Source: Pseudomonas laurentiana
Lineage (GTDB): Bacteria; Pseudomonadota; Gammaproteobacteria; Pseudomonadales; Pseudomonadaceae
Length of the DNA stretch: 64,000 nt
Direction of reading: 5' to 3'
Assembly: GCF_014648275.1 (NCBI RefSeq)
Contig: NZ_BMQU01000016.1
Coordinates: 62,001-126,000 of the forward strand
Shown here: piece after piece, positions 61,557 to 64,000 of the stretch
Layout: each line of letters begins with the position of its first letter
Position numbering within the stretch: position 1 is the stretch's first letter
The notes under the pieces: model-generated
What the model saw: only the letters and a program-made list of their open reading frames with translations
The model's database searches: none
Told to the model about the DNA's origin: nothing
Made by a program: the position numbers and the translations under genes

Positions 61557-63611
61557 TCAGACCAGGTGCAGCGCATTGAGCAGCAGATCGATCAACTTGA
61601 TCCCGGCAAACGGTACGACCAACCCACCCACCCCATAGATCAGTAGATTGCGACGCAGCAAGTGGGCGGCACTGGCCGCTTTTACCCGCACCCCTCGCAG
61701 AGCCAGCGGAATCAGCACGACAATGATCAAGGCGTTAAACACAATCGCCGACAGGATCGCACTCTGCGGACTGGCCAGTTGCATGAGGTTCAGTACCCCC
61801 AGTTGCGGGTAGATGACAGCAAACAGGGCCGGAAGAATGGCAAAGTACTTGGCCACATCGTTGGCGATGGAGAAGGTTGTCAGGGCCCCACGGGTGACCA
61901 ACAGCTCCTTGCCCACCTGCACCACATCCAGCAGCTTGGTCGGGTCACTGTCCAGGTCGACCATGTTGGCGGCTTCGCGTGCGGCCTGGGTACCGTCATT
62001 CATGGCCATGCCGACATCCGCCTGGGCCAGTGCCGGGGCGTCGTTGGCACCATCACCACACATCGCGACCAAGCGCCCGTCGTTCTGCTCCTGGCGAATG
62101 CGCGCCAGCTTCTTCTCTGGGGTGGCCTCAGCCAACACATCATCCACCCCAGCTTCAGCAGCGATGGCAGCGGCGGTCAGAGGGTTGTCGCCCGTCACCA
62201 TCACCGTGCGGATACCCAACTGACGCAACTCGGCGAAACGTTCCCGAATACCCGGCTTTACCACGTCCTTGAGGTGAATGACGCCAAGCAAGCGCTTGTC
62301 CATGCAAACCAACAGCGGCGTACCGCCACTCTGGGCAATCCTGTCGACTTCCTTGGTCAAGGCGGTCGGCATGTCCAGGCGCTGCATACCGACGAAAGCC
62401 AGCACCGAGTCCACAGCCCCCTTGCGGTAGCGGCGTTGCTGGTAATCAATGCCCGACAGACGTGTCTCGGCGGTGAATGGCACGACCGTCAACGCACTGG
62501 CCTGCGGTTCGCTGAAGTCGTGCAACTGACGCAAGTACTCGACAATCGACTTGCCTTCCGCCGTGTCATCGGCCAGCGAAGCGAACAAGGCACCCTCACC
62601 CAGTTCGCGGGCACTAACCCCAGGCGCGGCATGCAAAGCACTGCAACGACGGTTGCCAAAGGTGATAGTGCCGGTCTTGTCGAGCATCAATACATGCACA
62701 TCACCGGCAGCCTCGACTGCGCGCCCCGACCGGGCAATGACGTTCAACCGCACCAGGCGATCCATGCCGGCGATACCAATGGCCGAAAGCAAACCGCCAA
62801 TGGTGGTCGGAATCAGGGTCACCAACAGTGCCACCAGGAACACCAGCGGAATCGCACCGCCGGCAAAATAGGCGAACGGCTGCAAGGTAACCACGACCAC
62901 CAGGAAGATCAGGGTCAAGCCGATCAACAGGATGTCCAGGGCGATCTCGTTGGGTGTTTTCTGCCGTTTGGCACCTTCGACCAGGGCAATCATCCGGTCC
63001 AGGGTCGACTCACCAGGGTTGCTGGTGATCTTGATCAACAGCCAGTCAGAGACCAGCCGGGTGTTGCCGGTGACCGCCGAGCGATCACCGCCCGACTCAC
63101 GAATCACCGGTGCAGACTCACCGGTAATAGCCGCTTCGTTGACCGCTGCGATGCCTTCAAGCACCTCGCCGTCACCGGGGATCATCTCACCGGCCAGCAC
63201 CTTGACCACATCACCTTTGCGCAGCGCCGTGGCCGGCACCACGTCATAGTTGCCGGTGGCGTTACGACGACGGCAACTGAGGCCCTGGCTACCTGCCTTG
63301 AGGCTGTCGGCGCGGGCTTTGCCCCGGCCTTCAGCCAATGCTTCGGCAAAGTTGGCGAAAAGCACGGTAAACCAGAGCCACAGGGCGATTTGCAGCGCCA
63401 CACTTGTGGGCACGGCGCTGTCAGGCAACAGGCAGAGTACGGTGGTAAAAACAGCCGTCAACTCGACCACCAGCATCACCGGCGCACGTTTCAACTGGCG
63501 CGGATCAAGTTTGACGAACGCTTGCACCAAGGCTGGCCGCCACAGCGCAGCGAAAGTCGTCCGGGCCTGTTCGGCCGGCACCGCATTCACATCAGGAATC
63601 GGCATGTTCAT
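61557..63611 (-). CDS. kdpB: Potassium-transporting ATPase subunit B
   Basis: A 684-residue P-type ATPase that powers K+ uptake through KdpA. The phosphorylated Asp311 is in DKTGTITFG, the actuator motif TGES is at 163-166 and the hinge is in [18 protein letters not shown]. Seven membrane segments are in the usual positions (for example about 43-62, 70-90, 225-245, 252-275). Length matches the family. The ATG at 63611 lies 10 bases after the kdpA stop. Confidence 0.97.
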   Translation of the reverse strand: MNMPIPDVNAVPAEQARTTFAALWRPALVQAFVKLDPRQLKRAPVMLVVELTAVFTTVLCLLPDSAVPTSVALQIALWLWFTVLFANFAEALAEGRGKARADSLKAGSQGLSCRRRNATGNYDVVPATALRKGDVVKVLAGEMIPGDGEVLEGIAAVNEAAITGESAPVIRESGGDRSAVTGNTRLVSDWLLIKITSNPGESTLDRMIALVEGAKRQKTPNEIALDILLIGLTLIFLVVVVTLQPFAYFAGGAIPLVFLVALLVTLIPTTIGGLLSAIGIAGMDRLVRLNVIARSGRAVEAAGDVHVLMLDKTGTITFGNRRCSALHAAPGVSARELGEGALFASLADDTAEGKSIVEYLRQLHDFSEPQASALTVVPFTAETRLSGIDYQQRRYRKGAVDSVLAFVGMQRLDMPTALTKEVDRIAQSGGTPLLVCMDKRLLGVIHLKDVVKPGIRERFAELRQLGIRTVMVTGDNPLTAAAIAAEAGVDDVLAEATPEKKLARIRQEQNDGRLVAMCGDGANDAPALAQADVGMAMNDGTQAAREAANMVDLDSDPTKLLDVVQVGKELLVTRGALTTFSIANDVAKYFAILPALFAVIYPQLGVLNLMQLASPQSAILSAIVFNALIIVVLIPLALRGVRVKAASAAHLLRRNLLIYGVGGLVVPFAGIKLIDLLLNALHLV

Positions 63612-63621
63612 GATTCTCTCC

Positions 63622-64000
63622 TTAGAAGCCCAGGCTCAGGTGTTCAGCGACCGGGCCCAAGGCCAGGGCCGGCAGGAAGGTCAGGCCACCGATCAACAGG
63701 ATGGTGACCAGCAGCAAGGTGACAAACAGCGGACCATGGGTCGGAAAGCTGTTCTGCCCTACCGGCGCGGTTTTCTTCAGCGCCAGGCTGCCGGCCAGGG
63801 CCAGTACCGGGAGAATGTAACCAAAGCGGCCAATGAGCATGCCCAGGCCAAGCATCACGTTGTGGAACGTGGTGTTCGCACCCAACCCGGCGAAGGCTGA
63901 ACCGTTGTTGGCACTGGCCGAGGTGTAGGCATACAGCAATTGGCTGAAACCGTGGGCACCCGGGTTGCTCACAGCGCCAGCAGGGCCAGGCAAGCTGGTC
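63622..64000 (-). CDS. kdpA: Potassium-transporting ATPase subunit A, C-terminal part
   Basis: Cut by the window end; about 125 C-terminal residues are visible in a frame open to base 64000. They contain the last selectivity-filter region ([16 protein letters not shown], the fourth pore loop of the K+-channel-like fold) and two further membrane helices ([49 protein letters not shown]). The protein is the pore subunit of the high-affinity K+ pump. Its start, kdpF and the promoter are outside the window. Confidence 0.95.
   Translation of the reverse strand, partial: TSLPGPAGAVSNPGAHGFSQLLYAYTSASANNGSAFAGLGANTTFHNVMLGLGMLIGRFGYILPVLALAGSLALKKTAPVGQNSFPTHGPLFVTLLLVTILLIGGLTFLPALALGPVAEHLSLGF

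Noticed and set aside
61662-63707. 681-codon plus-strand frame opposite kdpB
   Set aside because: Shadow frame with extreme His/Gln/Arg content; kdpB has all catalytic motifs.

Overview
The window is chromosomal DNA of a fluorescent pseudomonad, most likely of the Pseudomonas putida group. The support is an 83-residue OprI lipoprotein, the gene neighbourhoods glnS-cysS//ppiB-lpxH, cysH//cysB, prpBC-acnD-prpF and kdpABC-kdpDE, degenerate Pseudomonas-type REP hairpins, and a perfect match to the light-response operator described in P. putida KT2440. Coding density is high. No phage, insertion sequence, CRISPR array, tRNA or rRNA was recognised. Both ends cut genes: a short-chain dehydrogenase at the left and kdpA at the right.

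Layout. (1) 1-6340: two convergent gene sets (SDR, FAD desaturase/oxidase-like, DUF1365, CFA-synthase-like methyltransferase, DUF2878; then in the opposite direction chalcone-isomerase-like, DUF3833 lipoprotein, SDR, DUF6482). They resemble the singlet-oxygen/light-induced lipid modification genes of other proteobacteria. The region upstream of the second set (6429-6484) carries TGTACA-N12-TGTACA plus a third TGTACA. (2) 6650-8416: a full-length two-domain ArsA ATPase with no other ars gene nearby. (3) 8645-16517: ilvE, a two-component system, cysS, glnS, ppiB and lpxH. (4) 16574-22166: EmrAB-type efflux with its MarR regulator, miaE, a tandem universal stress protein and a DUF1289 protein. 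(5) 22254-25258: acnB behind a leader with a 137-nt nested palindrome. (6) 26093-32891: the methylcitrate cycle (prpF, acnD, prpC, prpB, GntR regulator) for propionate use. (7) 33178-36229: a three-gene retropepsin-like protease / inactive transglutaminase-7TM / RimK-like ATP-grasp cassette of unknown product. (8) 36354-51481: pabB, cysH, cysB, a universal stress protein, 5'-nucleotidase, ketopantoate-reductase-like, PilZ, DAHP synthase, GNAT, oprI, L,D-transpeptidase, tesA, an ABC exporter pair, greB and small unknowns. (9) 51723-57585: DoxX, TatD, a chemoreceptor, Mpo1-like, CHAD, a small lipoprotein and a patatin-like phospholipase. (10) 57616-64000: kdpE, kdpD, kdpC, kdpB and partial kdpA for high-affinity potassium uptake.

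The most interesting parts are the light-operator-linked lipid gene set, whose methyltransferase lacks two residues needed for cyclopropanation, and the poorly understood amidoligase/7TM/protease cassette. Also notable are the structured acnB leader and a terminator-like hairpin inside the start of lpxH. All function calls come from reading translated sequence against remembered family features; no database search was run.
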